Counted from the stretch's first letter, positions 1 to 6,808 are shown. The stretch: DNA of 10,480 nt from JBBSUX01 sp038234045 (GCA_038234045.1 JBBSUX010000113.1:1-10480), one strand, 5' to 3'. Notes: generated from the letters alone by a model not told the origin. Translations and numbers: made by a program.

Positions 1-781
1 CCAGCAGGTTGCCGGTGCCGCCGATCACGGTCATTACCAAAATCATTTCGCTGGTGTGGTACTCGGCGCTACCCAATGGAGCGATGCCGGTCATCATCGC
101 GTGAAGCGCGCCGGCCAGGCCGGTTACGGCGCCGGAAATCACGAATGCCTGCAACTTCAGCATGCGCAGGTTGTAGCCAATGGCGCCGGCGCGTTCTTCG
201 TTGTCACGCACGGCAAGCAAGGTGCGGCCGAAAATGGAATTCGCCACTTTCTGCAATAGCCAGAAGGCCACCAGGAACAGCACCGCGATGAAGCCGTAGA
301 ACTGCCAAGGTGATTCCAGGGGCCACAAGACGTGGCCGGCCACAGCGATCGAGGGGCGGGGAATATCCAGCAAACCGTTGTCGCCGCCCGTCAGGCCGGG
401 AAACGAGTACGCCAAAAAATAGAACATTTGCGCAAAGGCCAGCGTCAGCATCACGAAATAGGTGCCGCGTTGGCGAATGGCGATCCAGCCGACCAGTGCT
501 GCGCCCACGGCTCCCATCACGATCGCGGCGGCAAGCGCGAGCGGCATCGGCAATGGCCATCGCGTGAGCGTCAGGGCGACGGTGTAGCTGCCAAGTCCAA
601 AGAAGATGCCTTGGCCGAACGACAGCAAGCCGGTGTACCCAAGCAGCAGGTTGCAGCCCATGGCTGCGAGGCCGAAGATCAAAACCTCACTGGCCAAAGA
701 TCCCGACTGCATCGTCAATGGCATCGCCAGCACGACGGCGAGCGCCAACAGCATGTGGAAATGTTTGCGCACGGCGTTCAT
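1..781 (-). CDS. livM: Branched-chain amino acid type ABC transporter permease LivM (partial, C-terminus missing)
   Basis: This is the second inner-membrane permease of a HAAT-type importer; with LivH it forms the channel through which a binding protein delivers amino acids or related carboxylates, driven by the LivG and LivF ATPases. About 260 codons are visible, starting MNAVRKHFHMLLALAVVLA. Successive hydrophobic helices and the family stretches GCNLLLGYTGLLSFGQGIFFG, IRQRGTYFVMLTLAFAQM and SIFGRTLLAVRDNEERAGAIG (the cytoplasmic coupling loop) identify it. LivM proteins usually have about 300-350 residues, so some 50-80 are lost at the window edge. The start ATG shares four bases (ATGA) with the livH stop, which indicates translational coupling in one operon. 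The family call is firm. The substrate cannot be told from the sequence, since this family also carries amides, urea and aromatic acids. Confidence 0.93.
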   Translation of the reverse strand, partial: MNAVRKHFHMLLALAVVLAMPLTMQSGSLASEVLIFGLAAMGCNLLLGYTGLLSFGQGIFFGLGSYTVALTLTRWPLPMPLALAAAIVMGAVGAALVGWIAIRQRGTYFVMLTLAFAQMFYFLAYSFPGLTGGDNGLLDIPRPSIAVAGHVLWPLESPWQFYGFIAVLFLVAFWLLQKVANSIFGRTLLAVRDNEERAGAIGYNLRMLKLQAFVISGAVTGLAGALHAMMTGIAPLGSAEYHTSEMILVMTVIGGTGNLL

Positions 782-1638
782 CCTTTGCGCCCCAGCAACC
801 CGTGCGGGCGCAGCAGCAGCACAGCAGCCATGGCGATGTAGATCGTCAGACTGGACCCCGCAGGCCAGACCGTACTCATTACGCTCTGCACGATTCCAAT
901 CAGCAGTCCACCCACCAGGGCGCCGGTGAAACTTCCGAGTCCGCCCACCACCACGATCACGAAGGCCACCCCGAGCGCTTCGATTCCCATAAAGGGTTCA
1001 GCGCCGCGAATCGGCGCTGCGAGCACGCCCGCCAACGCGGCCGTCGCGGCGCCCAGCGCGAACACCAGGCTGAAGATGCGAAAGACGTTGATGCCAAGGA
1101 GCGACACCATCTCGGTCGACTCGCTGCCGGCACGTACCGCACTGCCTAGCCGCGTGCCTTCCAGCAGGTACCAGAGCCCAACCGCCAACACGGCCGTGAA
1201 CCCGATGACGAACAGGCGATATTTGGGATAGACAAAACTGCCCCACATCACCACCCCCTGCAGCAAATCGGGGACCGCCACGCTGTGGCCCAGAGCGCCC
1301 CACTGCACGATGACAAGTTCCTGCACCACCAAAGCCAGACCCACCGTGACGACGATGTGAAATTCGTGCGGCTTGTCGTAAACATGGCGAAGCAGCAGCT
1401 TCTCCACCAGCCAGCCGGCAACCCCCACCGCAACCGGTACGACGATCAGCGAAAGCCAAAAGCTAAGACCCCAACGCGTCACCTGATAACAGAAGTACGC
1501 GCCCAGCAAATAGAACGCGCCGTGCGCGAAATTCACGAAGCGCAGCAGACCGAACACGATCGACAGCCCGACTGCCAGCAGGAAGTACAGCATGCCGATG
1601 CCGATGCCGTTGACGACCTGAAACAGGTAAATGGTCAT
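778..1638 (-). CDS. livH: Branched-chain amino acid type ABC transporter permease LivH
   Basis: This is the first inner-membrane permease of the importer, 286 residues, a normal length for LivH. The N-terminus reads MTIYLFQVVNGIGIGMLYFL and is followed by the family hallmark GLSIVFGLLRFVNFAHGAFY (about residues 24-43). Several further hydrophobic segments follow, then the EAA-like cytoplasmic loop around GTRLGSAVRAGSESTEMVSL and the conserved segment FVIVVVGGLGSFTGALVGG near the C-terminus. It ends in the usual short basic tail (LRPHGLLGRKG). It lies 131 bp downstream of the binding-protein gene and overlaps livM by four bases, so all three are probably co-transcribed. Only a weak ribosome-binding stretch (GAAAAG) precedes the ATG. 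The gap before it contains a modest hairpin that could reduce read-through relative to the binding protein. Confidence 0.94.
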   Translation of the reverse strand: MTIYLFQVVNGIGIGMLYFLLAVGLSIVFGLLRFVNFAHGAFYLLGAYFCYQVTRWGLSFWLSLIVVPVAVGVAGWLVEKLLLRHVYDKPHEFHIVVTVGLALVVQELVIVQWGALGHSVAVPDLLQGVVMWGSFVYPKYRLFVIGFTAVLAVGLWYLLEGTRLGSAVRAGSESTEMVSLLGINVFRIFSLVFALGAATAALAGVLAAPIRGAEPFMGIEALGVAFVIVVVGGLGSFTGALVGGLLIGIVQSVMSTVWPAGSSLTIYIAMAAVLLLRPHGLLGRKG

Positions 1639-1726
1639 GTGACTTTTCGAGAAGAACGGCGGGCACCGGCTGGCGCCGGAGTAGCACCGGGGAACGCGTC
1701 CGGTCTAGCGCCCGGTTGAGATGACC

Positions 1727-1755
1727 GCAGCGCAGGCTGCAAGCCGGGGCGCTGC
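1727..1755 (-). terminator. Possible attenuating hairpin between binding-protein gene and livH
   Basis: The 131-bp gap holds a 7-bp perfect inverted repeat, GCAGCGC at 1727-1733 and GCGCTGC at 1749-1755, with a 15-base loop. No T-run follows on the minus strand, so it is not a convincing intrinsic terminator. HAAT operons often express the binding protein above the permeases, and a hairpin here would fit as an mRNA-stabilising or attenuating element. That role is inference. Confidence 0.25.
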
Positions 1756-1769
1756 AGGCGGCGCCATCG

Positions 1770-2975
1770 TCAGGCCATCTTGCAGCCGGTCTGGTCCACC
1801 GGAAGGAACGATTTACCGGAGCTCACCACATCCACATAATCGTCCTTGTTGGCCATTTTGGCTTTCGCCTTTCCCTTCAGGAGATAGTAGTTTTTGATGA
1901 CCTGGTGATCGGCCTTGCGAATTTCTTCCTCGCCGGTAAGGCCTTGATATGTCGTACCTTCCATGGCCGCGATCACGGCCTTCTGGTCCACCGTTCCTGC
2001 CTTGATGATGCCGTCGATCAGCAGCTTGGTGCAGATGTAAGAACCCGCCAGGCTGTAGTTGGGGTTGGCATTGAACTTGGCGTTGGCGCGCTTGACCAGA
2101 TCCTTGTTCAGCGGCGTATCCACCGTGTGCCAGTATTGCGCGCCGAAATACACGTCTTCGCACAGGTCGGCACCGAGCGATTCGAACTGCCCCAGCCCGG
2201 AAGCCCAGGCGATCATGATCGTCATGTTCTTCTTCATGCCGAAGCTCACCGCCTGACGCAGCGCGTCGGACGATTGCGAACCGAAATTGAGCAGGAGCAG
2301 CACGTCAGGTTTGGCGGCCATGGCATTGGTCAGGTAACCGCTGAATTCCTTTTCGCTGAGCGAGTGGTAGCTGTTGCCCACATGCTCCAGCCCCTTTTCC
2401 TTGAAGATGTTCTTGGCCGCCGACAAGAGCCCCTCACCAAAGACATATTGCGGCGTGATGGTGTACCAGCGCTTGGCCTGCGGTTTGGCGGCGATCAGCG
2501 GCCGTACAGTCTGCTCGATGGCGCCGAAGGTCGGGACCGACCAGCGAAACGTGGCGATGTTGCAGTCCTTGCCCGTGATTTCGTCGGCACCCGCTGTAGT
2601 GATGAAGACGCCGCCTGCCTTCTCGACCTCTTTGCCCATGGCCAGCGATTCCGATGAGAGGATGCCGCCGGCGAAAAATTTTGTGCCTTGCTGCTGAGAA
2701 GCCTCCTGCACCCGGCGCACCGCCGTCGCAGGTTTGCCTTCGGTGTCGAGCACGGTGTAAGCCAGTGGGCGACTCAGCGCCTTGCCGTATTGCTCGATGG
2801 CCAGCTTCATGCCGAGGTCCGCATACTTGCCGTTAGCTGCGAAAGCGCCGGACATCGGCACCGGGCAGCCGAACTGGATGGCATTGCTCTCCTGCGCCCA
2901 GGCATTGCCGAACATGCCGAGCGATGCGGGCACTGCGCCAAGGGCGGAAAGTTGAAGAACCTGACGACGTTGCAT
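1770..2975 (-). CDS. Periplasmic substrate-binding protein of HAAT/branched-chain amino acid ABC transporter (LivK-like)
   Basis: This is the exported ligand-binding protein of the importer, 401 residues from the chosen start. That start (MQRRQVLQLSALGA) is preceded by AGGAGT five bases upstream. An in-frame ATG 17 codons earlier lacks such a site and would put charged and polar residues ahead of the signal peptide. Residues 1-27 form a signal peptide with a probable AWA|QES cleavage site. The paired arginines followed by V-L (RRQVLQ) resemble a Tat motif, though without the usual Phe-Leu-Lys. The mature part matches the Peripla_BP_6 / type I fold: IQFGCPVPMSGAFAANGKYA near the N-terminus, the FFAGGILSSESLA region, and PDVLLLLNFGSQSSDALRQA in the second lobe. 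It is the first gene of the liv-like operon and faces a GntR regulator. The ligand is unknown; a simple leucine-binding role is not implied. Confidence 0.92.
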   Translation of the reverse strand: MQRRQVLQLSALGAVPASLGMFGNAWAQESNAIQFGCPVPMSGAFAANGKYADLGMKLAIEQYGKALSRPLAYTVLDTEGKPATAVRRVQEASQQQGTKFFAGGILSSESLAMGKEVEKAGGVFITTAGADEITGKDCNIATFRWSVPTFGAIEQTVRPLIAAKPQAKRWYTITPQYVFGEGLLSAAKNIFKEKGLEHVGNSYHSLSEKEFSGYLTNAMAAKPDVLLLLNFGSQSSDALRQAVSFGMKKNMTIMIAWASGLGQFESLGADLCEDVYFGAQYWHTVDTPLNKDLVKRANAKFNANPNYSLAGSYICTKLLIDGIIKAGTVDQKAVIAAMEGTTYQGLTGEEEIRKADHQVIKNYYLLKGKAKAKMANKDDYVDVVSSGKSFLPVDQTGCKMA

Positions 2976-2980
2976 GAGTG

Positions 2981-2986
2981 ACTCCT
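2981..2986 (-). promoter_or_regulatory. Ribosome-binding site of the binding-protein gene
   Basis: On the minus strand AGGAGT lies five bases before the ATG at 2975. It decides the start in favour of the shorter protein, which begins directly with a signal peptide. Confidence 0.75.
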
Positions 2987-3083
2987 GGTGTTTGAAAAGG
3001 ATGGATGGCCGGGTGCAGAGGTACATGCAGGTTGCGTGCCATGCGGGCCCCTTCGAGGCGGCCTTCAGTTGACCTGCTGCGTT

Positions 3084-3111
3084 GTTCGCTGAAACGCCCC
3101 GCGCGTTCGCT
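3084..3111. repeat. Direct repeat GTTCGCT spaced by two helical turns
   Basis: GTTCGCT occurs at 3084-3090 and again at 3105-3111, starts 21 bases apart, so both copies face the same side of the helix. The second copy runs into the left arm of the palindrome at 3110. It could be an accessory half-site for the regulator, but seven bases can recur by chance. Confidence 0.3.
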
Positions 3112-3129
3112 ATTTATAGTGATAAATAG
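3110..3129. promoter_or_regulatory. Palindromic operator candidate between the transporter operon and the GntR gene
   Basis: CTATTTAT (3110-3117) and ATAAATAG (3122-3129) are perfect inverted arms around a 4-base spacer AGTG. Outside them GTT on the left and AAC on the right extend the symmetry if a 2-base offset is allowed. The site contains TATAAA on the minus strand (3113-3118) and TATAGT on the plus strand (3115-3120), so a bound dimer could cover -10 regions in both directions. It is strikingly AT-rich against a GC-rich background. FadR-type GntR proteins usually bind short palindromes in the divergent gap beside their own gene. Assigning this one to the regulator at 3263 is therefore reasonable but unproven. 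I found no convincing -35 boxes. Confidence 0.6.
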
Positions 3130-3262
3130 AACGAATGGGGCATTGGCAAACCCTAGGTATGCGCCATCCGCAGGCTCTGCGTGCCTACACTCGGGGGTTC
3201 CGGCAGTCTGCGATTCCGATGCGCGGCCGACGTACTCCGAGCGAACAACTACTTCCTGAAGC

Positions 3263-4159
3263 ATGGCCATCCCAGCGTCGCGAAGGCGCACCATCAAGCC
3301 GCTCAAGCGCGCTGATCTTGTAGCGCAAGAAATCAAGCGGCTCATTACCGAAAGAAATCTGCGTCCCGGTGACCGGCTGCCGCGCGAACTGGAATTGCAG
3401 GGCTATTTCGCGGTCAGCAAGGGCACGATTCGGGAAGCGCTTAAATCGCTCGAAGTTCAGGGCTTTGTCACCATTTCTACGGGCCCGTCGGGCGGCGGCA
3501 CGATCGCCGAGGTGCCGCTGGACCGCACTCTGCAGTTCATGCAGAACTACCTGTTTTTCCAGGCAGTGACCATCGACGATATCTACACCGTGCGCCAGCT
3601 GCTCGAGCCCGAACTGGCAGCCGGCGCAGTGCCGCACCTGACGGAGCTTGACTTCGAGGCGCTCGAGCGAAGCATCGCCTGTTGCGACCCCACGTCAAGC
3701 CGGGATGACCTGGTGCAACAGCGGCGTGAGGACGTCAACTTTCACGACATCCTTGCGGCGGCCAATCCGAATCCGTTCCTGCGTTTTACCTGCGAACTGA
3801 TCAACGAAATGATTCGACAGCTCATCGTCTTTGGCAACCGCACACCCAAGACCGAGCAACGCCGTTTCGGTGAGGCCAATGCTGCTTTCCACCGAGACAT
3901 TACGAGCGCGGCGCGCGCTGGCGATGCAGACCAAGTGCGCACACTGATGCAGCGTCACATGCAGGACGCCGCCACCAACGTCAAACGCATGAAGGGTCGG
4001 CTTCAGGGGCGTCTTTTGCTGGATACCGCAGCCCAGCACAACCCGCGGACGGCCCACGTCGGGCTCGAACCGGACGTTGCGCCTCCCAGCGCACGCACAA
4101 GCGTACGAAAGTCCCGCGCGCGGGCCAAAACACCGGCTGCGAGCGACACGACCGGGTGA
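3263..4159 (+). CDS. GntR family transcriptional regulator, FadR subfamily (FCD domain)
   Basis: This is a DNA-binding regulator of 298 residues. Residues about 14-84 form the winged helix-turn-helix, with the family signatures LRPGDRLPRELELQGYFAVS and KGTIREALKSLEVQGFVTI. Residues about 104-243 form an all-helical FCD effector domain. Its four metal ligands appear present: D157 and H161 (D-x3-H), H210 and H232, the last two 22 apart. Such domains bind small carboxylates, so a metabolite of the imported substrate is the likely effector. Residues about 250-298 are an extra low-complexity, basic, Pro/Ala-rich tail (RKSRARAKT) beyond the usual 220-260 residue length. The start has only a weak GAAG ribosome-binding stretch. 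The gene is divergent from the importer and convergent with the aminotransferase, so it probably controls the importer and perhaps itself. Confidence 0.92.
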   Translation: MAIPASRRRTIKPLKRADLVAQEIKRLITERNLRPGDRLPRELELQGYFAVSKGTIREALKSLEVQGFVTISTGPSGGGTIAEVPLDRTLQFMQNYLFFQAVTIDDIYTVRQLLEPELAAGAVPHLTELDFEALERSIACCDPTSSRDDLVQQRREDVNFHDILAAANPNPFLRFTCELINEMIRQLIVFGNRTPKTEQRRFGEANAAFHRDITSAARAGDADQVRTLMQRHMQDAATNVKRMKGRLQGRLLLDTAAQHNPRTAHVGLEPDVAPPSARTSVRKSRARAKTPAASDTTG

Positions 4160-4206
4160 ATTTTCGACCATCTTGCGCGATCGAATTCTCAAGCGAAAAG
4201 TGGCGC

Positions 4207-4229
4207 TGGCGGTTGATATACAAGCGCTA
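4207..4229. repeat. Imperfect GCGCT hairpin repeat, copy 1, between convergent genes
   Basis: TGGCGGTTG (4207-4215) and CAAGCGCTA (4221-4229) form an imperfect hairpin around ATATA: seven Watson-Crick pairs, one G-T and one mismatch. The adjoining CTAGCTATTAA (to about 4240) completes a layout that matches, on the opposite strand, the better copy at 7991-8041. It lies in the 111-bp gap between the stops of the GntR gene and the aminotransferase gene, where it could serve as a transcript end for either. From memory, variants of a GCTATTAA...AGCGCTT...AAGCGCTAG...GGCC element are scattered in Comamonadaceae genomes. I cannot confirm this here. Confidence 0.5.
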
Positions 4230-4270
4230 CTAGCTATTAACTAAGTAGTGTTGATGCTCCGCGCGCGCGA

Positions 4271-5626
4271 TCAGGCCGTTTCCGTCAGCGCGTCGCCCAA
4301 TGCACTGATCAGCCGGTCGATCTCCGCTTTCTCGCTGATGAACGGTGGCGCCAGCTGAATGGTGTCGCCGCCATAGCGCACATAAAAGCCTTTTTTCCAG
4401 CAAGCCATGGCGATCTCGTACGGCCGACGCGCTGGCTCGCCCGGCAAGGCTGCGATCGTGAAGCCTGCGGCCAAACCGTAGTTGCGGATATCGGAGACGT
4501 GCTTGGCACCCTTGAGGCTGTGCACCGCCTGCTCAAAAAACGGGCTGAGCGCGTTGACGCGGCCCAGCATGTCTTCCTTTTGCAGGATGTCGAGCGACGC
4601 CAACCCTGCCGCGCACGTCACCGGATGGGCCGAGTAGGTGTAGCCATGCGCAAATTCGAGCATGTAGTCGGCCCCGCCCGCTGCCATAAAGGTGTCGTAG
4701 ATATCCTTGCTCGCCACCACGCCGCCCAAGGGCTGCGCGCCGTTGGTGACCTGTTTGGCAAAGTTGAGGATGTCGGGCGTAACGCCGAAGGCCTCCGCGC
4801 CAGTCCATGCGCCGGAGCGACCGAAACCGGTGATTACTTCGTCGAAGATCAACAGGATGTTGTTCTGCGAGCAGATCTCGCGCAGACGCTGCAGGTAGCC
4901 CACCGGCGGAATCACGACGCCAGCCGATCCCGAGAATGGCTCGACGATCACCGCAGCGATATTGCTGGCGTCATGCAGCGCGATCAGGTCGAGCAGCCGG
5001 TCGGCCAGCTCCTTGCCGGTTGGCGGCATGCCCTTGCAGAAAGATCCCATCGGCGGCTGCGTGTGAGGCAGGTGATCGGCTTCGATCCCCTGGCCGAACA
5101 TCTTGCGGTTGGCACCGATGCCCCCCACCGAAATACCGCCGTAGTTCACGCCGTGGTAGCCCTTTTCGCGCCCGACCATTCGCGTCTTGCTGGCCTGGCC
5201 CTTGAGCCGCCAGTAAGCGCGCGCCATCTTCAGCGAGGTATCGGCCGCTTCGGAGCCGGAGTTGGTGAAGAAGACATGATCAAGCCCATCGGGCATGAGC
5301 TCTTTAATGCGATTGGCCAGCTCGAACGCGCCGGGGTGCCCGAACTGGAACGCGGGGGCGTAATCCAGCTTGGCGGCTTGTTTGCCGATGGCTTCGGCGA
5401 TCTCGCGGCGGCCATGCCCGAGGCCCGCGCACCACAGCCCTGAAAGGCCATCGAAAATCTTGCGGCCATCTGCGTCGGTGAAATAGGCGCCCTGGGCTGC
5501 GACGATCATGCGCGGCTGCGCCTTGAACTGGCGGTTCGCCGTGTAGGGCATCCAGTACGCGTCGAGCCATTCAGCGTCCATGCGTGGCGCGACGGCAGCG
5601 GATTCTTCAATGTGGACAAAGCTCAT
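4271..5626 (-). CDS. bauA: Omega-amino acid--pyruvate (beta-alanine--pyruvate) aminotransferase, class III
   Basis: This PLP-dependent cytosolic enzyme moves the terminal amino group of an omega-amino acid such as beta-alanine to pyruvate, giving malonate semialdehyde and alanine. Counting from the chosen start (MSFVHIEESA, 451 residues), the visible motifs are WMPYTANR (25-32), phosphate-binding NSGSEAAD (122-129), GYHGVNYGG (156-164), FDEVITGFGR with the cofactor-pairing D262, and the Schiff-base lysine K291 in AKQVTNGAQPLGG. HGYTYSAHPV (327-336) follows. R417 in FYVRYGGD corresponds to the carboxylate-binding arginine of Pseudomonas omega-APT. Similarity to Pseudomonas BauA as I remember it runs the whole length. 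The start follows AGGAGT; an in-frame ATG 15 codons upstream has no such site. It is divergent from a LysR gene as in the bau locus, but the usual bauB-type dehydrogenase does not follow. Other amine substrates are possible. Confidence 0.9.
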   Translation of the reverse strand: MSFVHIEESAAVAPRMDAEWLDAYWMPYTANRQFKAQPRMIVAAQGAYFTDADGRKIFDGLSGLWCAGLGHGRREIAEAIGKQAAKLDYAPAFQFGHPGAFELANRIKELMPDGLDHVFFTNSGSEAADTSLKMARAYWRLKGQASKTRMVGREKGYHGVNYGGISVGGIGANRKMFGQGIEADHLPHTQPPMGSFCKGMPPTGKELADRLLDLIALHDASNIAAVIVEPFSGSAGVVIPPVGYLQRLREICSQNNILLIFDEVITGFGRSGAWTGAEAFGVTPDILNFAKQVTNGAQPLGGVVASKDIYDTFMAAGGADYMLEFAHGYTYSAHPVTCAAGLASLDILQKEDMLGRVNALSPFFEQAVHSLKGAKHVSDIRNYGLAAGFTIAALPGEPARRPYEIAMACWKKGFYVRYGGDTIQLAPPFISEKAEIDRLISALGDALTETA

Positions 5627-5630
5627 GGGA

Positions 5631-5636
5631 ACTCCT
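5631..5636 (-). promoter_or_regulatory. Ribosome-binding site of the aminotransferase gene
   Basis: On the minus strand AGGAGT ends four bases before the ATG at 5626. This supports the 451-residue protein over a 466-residue version starting at 5671, whose extra residues are Pro/Arg-rich and unlike the family. Confidence 0.75.
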
Positions 5637-5709
5637 GGATGCGGACGAAGAGGGATGCCTCGGGACGACAAGGCCGATAGTGGCAGGCACAGCCGATTGT
5701 GGGCGCGTG

Positions 5710-5738
5710 ACTTAATTCCTCATATCAACGAATATCAA
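5710..5738 (-). promoter_or_regulatory. Candidate promoter of the aminotransferase gene
   Basis: Read on the minus strand, TTGATA (5733-5738) lies 17 bases before TTAAGT (5710-5715). The first is a good -35 box. The second matches the -10 consensus at only three of six bases, as is common for activator-dependent promoters. The leader to the ATG at 5626 would be about 75 bases. The LysR-type repeats at 5715-5738 overlap this promoter. Confidence 0.4.
5715..5738. promoter_or_regulatory. LysR-type binding site candidate: inverted plus direct repeats
   Basis: ATTC (5715-5718) and GAAT (5730-5733) form an inverted repeat with an 11-base spacer, the dyad geometry typical of LysR-family recognition sites. 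Overlapping it, ATATCAA is repeated at 5722-5728 and 5732-5738, exactly 10 bases apart and therefore on one face of the helix. The site lies in the 135-bp divergent gap, 24 bases upstream of the annotated regulator ATG, and overlaps the candidate aminotransferase promoter. The layout suits a LysR regulator that represses itself and activates its divergent target; that role is inference. Confidence 0.5.
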
Positions 5739-5761
5739 TGTTTACTTGACGATTTACGCAA

Positions 5762-6733
5762 ATGAAGCAACGCCCTGTTCCGCAATTGGCTCAGCCCCAG
5801 CCAGCCGCTCCCAAAGCGCGACAGCGGGCGGTGCTCGGCCAGCTCAGCGATATGGATCTGCGCCTGCTGCAGGTGTTCAAAAGCGTGGCGGAGTGCGGCG
5901 GCCTGTCGGCAGCCGAGCTGGAGCTCAACATCGGCACCAGCACGGTGAGCCGCCATATGAAGGATCTGGAAACGCGGCTCGGACTGACGCTGTGTCGGCG
6001 TGGCCGGGCCGGGTTCGCGCTGACGCCCGAAGGCCAGCGGGTGTACGACGAAACCTTGCGCCTTCTTTCTGCCGTCGAAGCGTTTCGCAGTGGCGTGGAC
6101 GACATCCACCGTCGCATGGGCGGGCGGCTGGAGGTAGCGGTGTTCGACAAGACGGCCAGCAACCCGGCCGCTCACATCGGCGACGCTATCGCGCAGTTCG
6201 CCCAGCAGGCGCCTGAAGTCAGCTTGCAGATGCATGTGGCGGGCATTCCCGCCATTGAGCGCGGCTTGATCGATGGCAGCTTTCATGTGGGCATCATCCC
6301 TGCGCATCGGGCGTCGCAAAGCCTGGTGTATGCCAACCTTTTTACCGAAACCATGCTGCTGTATTGCGGCTGGAAGCACCCGCTGTTTGGCGCCGATCAC
6401 ACCGCTCTCGAATGGGACGCCTTGCGCGCCTGGCAGTTCGCCGGCTTGGGCTATCACTCGCCCAACATGGAGCTGAGCCACGCGGCGCGCCTGCCGCGCA
6501 AGGCGACAGGGTTCGATCAGGAATCGATCGCCACGCTGGTGCTCTCGGGCTGCTACCTCGGCTTTCTGCCCGATCACTACGCTGAGCGTTTCGAACGGTT
6601 GGGCCAGATGCAGGCCGTCAAGCCGAGCCAGTTTTTCTACCCTTGCCAGTTCGTCAGCGTGGTGCGCAAGTCACCCCAGCCGTCGCGCGCTGCGCAGGCG
6701 TTCGCGCGCTGCCTGATCGATACGCATGCGTGA
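5762..6733 (+). CDS. LysR family transcriptional regulator (BauR-like position)
   Basis: This is a LysR-type regulator of 323 residues. The winged helix-turn-helix lies at about residues 31-90: MDLRLLQVFKSVAECGGLSA, then IGTSTVSRHMKDLETRLGLT and FALTPEGQRVYDE. The rest is a periplasmic-binding-protein-like effector domain. It is divergent from the omega-aminotransferase, as bauR is from bauA in Pseudomonas, so it probably senses beta-alanine or a related amino acid and activates the enzyme gene. The start is uncertain. The ATG at 5762 has no visible ribosome-binding site and adds about 30 Gln/Pro/Ala-rich residues before the helix-turn-helix. An in-frame GTG at 5831 or ATG at 5852 would give a compact family-length N-terminus. 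The family is firm and the BauR role rests on context. Confidence 0.9.
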   Translation: MKQRPVPQLAQPQPAAPKARQRAVLGQLSDMDLRLLQVFKSVAECGGLSAAELELNIGTSTVSRHMKDLETRLGLTLCRRGRAGFALTPEGQRVYDETLRLLSAVEAFRSGVDDIHRRMGGRLEVAVFDKTASNPAAHIGDAIAQFAQQAPEVSLQMHVAGIPAIERGLIDGSFHVGIIPAHRASQSLVYANLFTETMLLYCGWKHPLFGADHTALEWDALRAWQFAGLGYHSPNMELSHAARLPRKATGFDQESIATLVLSGCYLGFLPDHYAERFERLGQMQAVKPSQFFYPCQFVSVVRKSPQPSRAAQAFARCLIDTHA

Positions 6734-6808
6734 GTGATCACCGCCTTTGCGCGGACGGTGCGCTGTGGCAACATCCCGCCACCTGAGGACCCTCATTCTG
6801 CGAACGAC

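Noticed and set aside
332..841. A 169-codon plus-strand frame across the livM region
   Set aside because: The minus strand encodes a highly hydrophobic, recognisable LivM permease here; the plus frame is a Gln/His/Arg-rich shadow.
1905..2657. A 250-codon open frame antisense to the binding-protein gene
   Set aside because: Shadow of a coding sequence with a clear signal peptide and periplasmic-binding fold; no recognisable domain or start context.
3069..3097. TTGACC at 3069-3074 as a -35 box for the GntR gene
   Set aside because: No -10-like sequence lies at 16-18 bases; the nearest, TATAGT at 3115, is about 40 bases away.
4499..5443. A 314-codon open frame antisense to the aminotransferase
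   Set aside because: It lies entirely within a gene with full-length family similarity, and its His/Arg/Ala-rich composition is typical of a shadow frame.
5746..5774. TTGACG at 5746-5751 as the -35 box of a LysR promoter
   Set aside because: The position 17 bases downstream (5769-5774) has no resemblance to a -10 box and would lie inside the annotated coding region.
5735..6577. A 280-codon open frame antisense to the LysR gene
   Set aside because: The LysR protein on the other strand has an intact helix-turn-helix and effector domain; the antisense frame has no recognisable family.
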